Below are positions 15,342-17,040 of a DNA stretch of 17,040 nt, piece by piece. The DNA lies in NCBI GenBank assembly GCA_002401565.1, contig NVTL01000014.1:16782-33821 (forward strand), in the 5' to 3' direction. Each line of letters starts with the position of its first letter. The stretch's first letter is position 1. The position numbers and the translations under genes were made by a program. Source of the DNA: Rhodospirillaceae bacterium. GTDB taxonomy: Bacteria > Pseudomonadota > Alphaproteobacteria > Rhodospirillales > Magnetovibrionaceae. The notes beneath the pieces are model-generated. The model did no database searches and was not told the DNA's origin. It saw only the letters and a list, made by a program, of their open reading frames with translations.

Positions 15342-16552
15342 GCGGCGTCCGACACCAAGAGATGGTGATGCTCGGCGACTTTTTTTATGGCGTTTGCCAC
15401 ATCCAAAACATCCTCTTTCGTGCCCAATAAGGCTCTGTGATGAATCCAAATACCATAATTAGCAATGGCTTCAGAGGCGGGGCATTTGGCAATCCAATCG
15501 GCTTCGGTGAGACCGGGGTTTGGCTCTACCCAAAAAGCAGGCATACGGTAAAGGGTTTGGTATGCACGGTAAGCCGGCAGCCCTTCCGCGACCAATGCCT
15601 CGACAAAGGCATTTCGGTCAATTTTCGAAAAGACCTTGGGGTCAAGCCGGAACATAAACATATAATTGGGGTCCAAGACGGCATCGTCTGTTCGCCCTTG
15701 TGGGATGATACCCTCGACGTCTTTCAAAGCATCAAGAAGGATCGGCATATTTTGTTCTCTCGTCTCTGTTTGACGAGGGAGACGCTCTAACTGAACCCTG
15801 AGAACGGCCGCAGGAAACTCACCCAACCTGTAATTTGAGCCACAGACGAGATGGTTATACGCAAGATCCCCTTTGGGTCGACCACAGTTAGAGAAGAGGA
15901 AAGCTTTTTCGCGCATTTTTTGGCTCGGGAACAAAATAGCGCCCCCTTCGCCAGCGGTCATCAGTTTGAAATTCTGGAAACTAAAACATGCCATCGTTCC
16001 CCATTGTCCCGCACTTCGTCCACCTGGACCAAGGGCGCCATGGGCGTGAGCCGCATCCTGAATGATGGTCAGATTTTGCGGCTTTGCAATCTCAATGAGC
16101 GCCGGCATATCTGCGAAGTGCCCCGACATATGAACGGGAATGATGGCCTTGGTCTTCGCCGTGATCGCGTTTTTCACCGCTTGAGGGTCAATGCAGTAGG
16201 TTTCTAGATCCACATCGACAGGAACGGGAATCGCGCCAACGCGCTGAACCGCCATCGATGTGGAAATAAAGGTAAAGGCCGGCACCAAGACTTCATCACC
16301 GGCACCAATTCCAGCTGTCAGGAGGGCGACTTCCAAGGCATGCGTGCCGCTTGAAACGGTGAGCGCACCTTGTGCACCGTGAAATTCTGAGAACTCTTTT
16401 TCAAAAGCATCGTTCTCGGTGCCATGCATCCTCCACCATTGTCCCTGACGCAAACTGCGCAGAAGGGCTTGTTCTTCGCGTTCATCCATTTGTGGCCAAG
16501 GGGGAAACGGGGTGTCTCGGACAGGGGTTCCCCCCAATAAAGCAATTGACAT
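15338..16552 (-). CDS. DegT/DnrJ/EryC1/StrS family PLP-dependent aminotransferase
   Basis: A protein of 404 residues from ATG 16552, chosen because GGAAGG lies seven bases upstream; a TTG at 16567 in frame is less likely. SSGTHAL (67-73), IIQDAAHAHG (Asp166 for the PLP ring nitrogen) and SFQNFKLMTAGEGG (Lys196 for the Schiff base) are family hallmarks. These enzymes transfer an amino group, usually from glutamate or glutamine, to keto-sugars or keto-cyclitols. The opening MSIALLGGTPVRD resembles the AHBA-synthase and aminocyclitol branches more than the nucleotide-sugar branch, though that needs a tree. It heads the leftward operon and is directly coupled to the Gfo/Idh oxidoreductase, forming an oxidise-then-aminate pair. 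Confidence 0.93.
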   Translation of the reverse strand: MSIALLGGTPVRDTPFPPWPQMDEREEQALLRSLRQGQWWRMHGTENDAFEKEFSEFHGAQGALTVSSGTHALEVALLTAGIGAGDEVLVPAFTFISTSMAVQRVGAIPVPVDVDLETYCIDPQAVKNAITAKTKAIIPVHMSGHFADMPALIEIAKPQNLTIIQDAAHAHGALGPGGRSAGQWGTMACFSFQNFKLMTAGEGGAILFPSQKMREKAFLFSNCGRPKGDLAYNHLVCGSNYRLGEFPAAVLRVQLERLPRQTETREQNMPILLDALKDVEGIIPQGRTDDAVLDPNYMFMFRLDPKVFSKIDRNAFVEALVAEGLPAYRAYQTLYRMPAFWVEPNPGLTEADWIAKCPASEAIANYGIWIHHRALLGTKEDVLDVANAIKKVAEHHHLLVSDAA

Positions 16553-16559
16553 TTCTAGA

Positions 16560-16565
16560 CCTTCC
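16560..16565 (-). promoter_or_regulatory. Ribosome binding site of the aminotransferase gene
   Basis: GGAAGG on the minus strand with a 7-base spacer to ATG 16552. It decides the start against the upstream TTG at 16567, which lies inside the site. Confidence 0.7.
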
Positions 16566-16589
16566 AAAAAAGATGCACTCTTCTAAATA

Positions 16590-16626
16590 GTGCTTGAGTA
16601 AATATCACTCGATTAAATTGTGCTTG
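16590..16626. repeat. Paired GTGCTTG repeats upstream of the aminotransferase operon
   Basis: GTGCTTG occurs at 16590-16596 and 16620-16626, 30 bp apart in the same orientation. A GAGT-N7-ACTC dyad (16596-16610) lies between them. The spacing is close to three helical turns and the place is 40-75 bp before the gene start, so they may be regulator sites; no bound protein can be named. Confidence 0.3.
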
Positions 16627-16818
16627 GACATTAATGGAATTGATCTTTGCTGTACACTGCTATATTGCATTAACTTAAATAAATTAAACTCTATAATTGA
16701 AAAGTGTTATGAATATGAATTCCCGGTCCCAAAAGCGTTTTTCCTTAAAGCACAGACTTTCCGCAAAATAGTCGATCCGTTTGATTCTGGGCTTTTTGAA
16801 AAAGTTTCCTGTTTTAAG

Positions 16819-16837
16819 CGAGCATCAGCTCGTTTTT
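16819..16837 (+). terminator. Candidate rho-independent terminator
   Basis: A perfect 5-bp stem CGAGC/GCTCG with the loop ATCA is followed at once by TTTTT. It would end transcripts on the plus strand. No supported gene lies just upstream on that strand, so either a small RNA ends here or it stops read-through. Confidence 0.45.
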
Positions 16838-17040
16838 ATAACGCTATTAATGCGTGAATAGTATATTTTTTTTATGGATTAATAATTTGCAACCACGAGA
16901 AAATCTGTCATGATCGATCGTGTGGTGCTGCGAACGACGAAATCGCGCAGAAAAAATTCATTTGCCATACAAATCCCACTCGTATTGATGCTCTTGTGGC
17001 GACCGCAAAGAGCTGCCAGGGTGAGGGTAACAAAACTTAA

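Larger units (their letters stand above)
16553..17040. other. Right-edge AT-rich region without a supported gene
   Basis: About 490 bp. The left side carries the upstream region of the leftward operon. An 87-codon frame at 16594-16857 and a minus-strand frame open from the window edge to a stop at 16879 are present, but neither shows a recognisable motif. The terminator hairpin above falls inside the first of these. Confidence 0.5.

Noticed and set aside
16594..16857. 87-codon plus-strand frame in the right AT-rich region
   Set aside because: TTG start with no ribosome site, no recognisable motif, composition like the surrounding spacer, and a terminator hairpin inside it.
16879..17040. Minus-strand frame entering from the right edge (stop at 16879)
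   Set aside because: Only about 53 codons are visible, with no motif; it could be the end of a gene outside the window but cannot be supported.
1..17040. CRISPR array, tRNA, rRNA or intact insertion sequence
   Set aside because: No regularly spaced repeats, cloverleaf-like segments, rRNA signatures or transposase motifs were seen on either strand; the only long repeat is the tandem duplication.

Overview
This window looks like accessory, biosynthetic DNA from a Gram-negative bacterium. An outer-membrane beta-barrel protein, LolA-like periplasmic proteins and an RND/MMPL pump show the two-membrane envelope. GC content looks moderate. The gene style suits a proteobacterium, perhaps an alphaproteobacterium, but nothing in the window fixes the taxon. 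No tRNA, rRNA, CRISPR array, intact insertion sequence or transcription regulator was seen.

Left part (1-6684): the 3' end of a non-ribosomal peptide synthetase (end of an adenylation domain, carrier domain, thioesterase) runs rightward. It meets, tail to tail, a leftward operon encoding an RND/MMPL transporter, two paralogous LolA-like periplasmic proteins and a beta-barrel outer-membrane protein. The operon carries a readable tandem duplication. A unit of about 1.05 kb (head of the barrel gene, the LolA-like gene, tail of the RND gene) is present twice, back to back, at 2309-3370 and 3371-4418. The event doubled the LolA-like gene and left a dead RND-tail/barrel-head chimera at the joint. 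Together these genes could make a peptide and move a lipidic cargo across the envelope, but the link between NRPS and pump is inference from position.

Middle (6685-7363): a roughly 680 bp divergent intergenic region, mostly AT-rich with a GC-rich island, a small perfect dyad and a repeated 11-mer.

Right part (7364-16552): two converging transcripts. Rightward: an alkaline-phosphatase-superfamily protein with an eroded metal site, a transglutaminase-like protein, an FAD/NAD(P)-binding protein, an O-carbamoyltransferase of the NodU/TobZ type and a PIG-L deacetylase. Leftward: a DegT-family PLP aminotransferase, a Gfo/Idh/MocA oxidoreductase and a family 2 glycosyltransferase. The two transcripts overlap by 85 bp at their 3' ends. 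The set reads as a pathway that oxidises and aminates a sugar or cyclitol, glycosylates it, deacetylates an N-acetyl group, carbamoylates a hydroxyl and perhaps forms an amide. No NRPS or PKS module lies inside this part. I do not recognise the cluster or its product, so it is the best candidate here for an undescribed system.

The right edge (16553-17040) is AT-rich, with promoter-side repeats, an isolated rho-independent terminator hairpin and no gene I can support.
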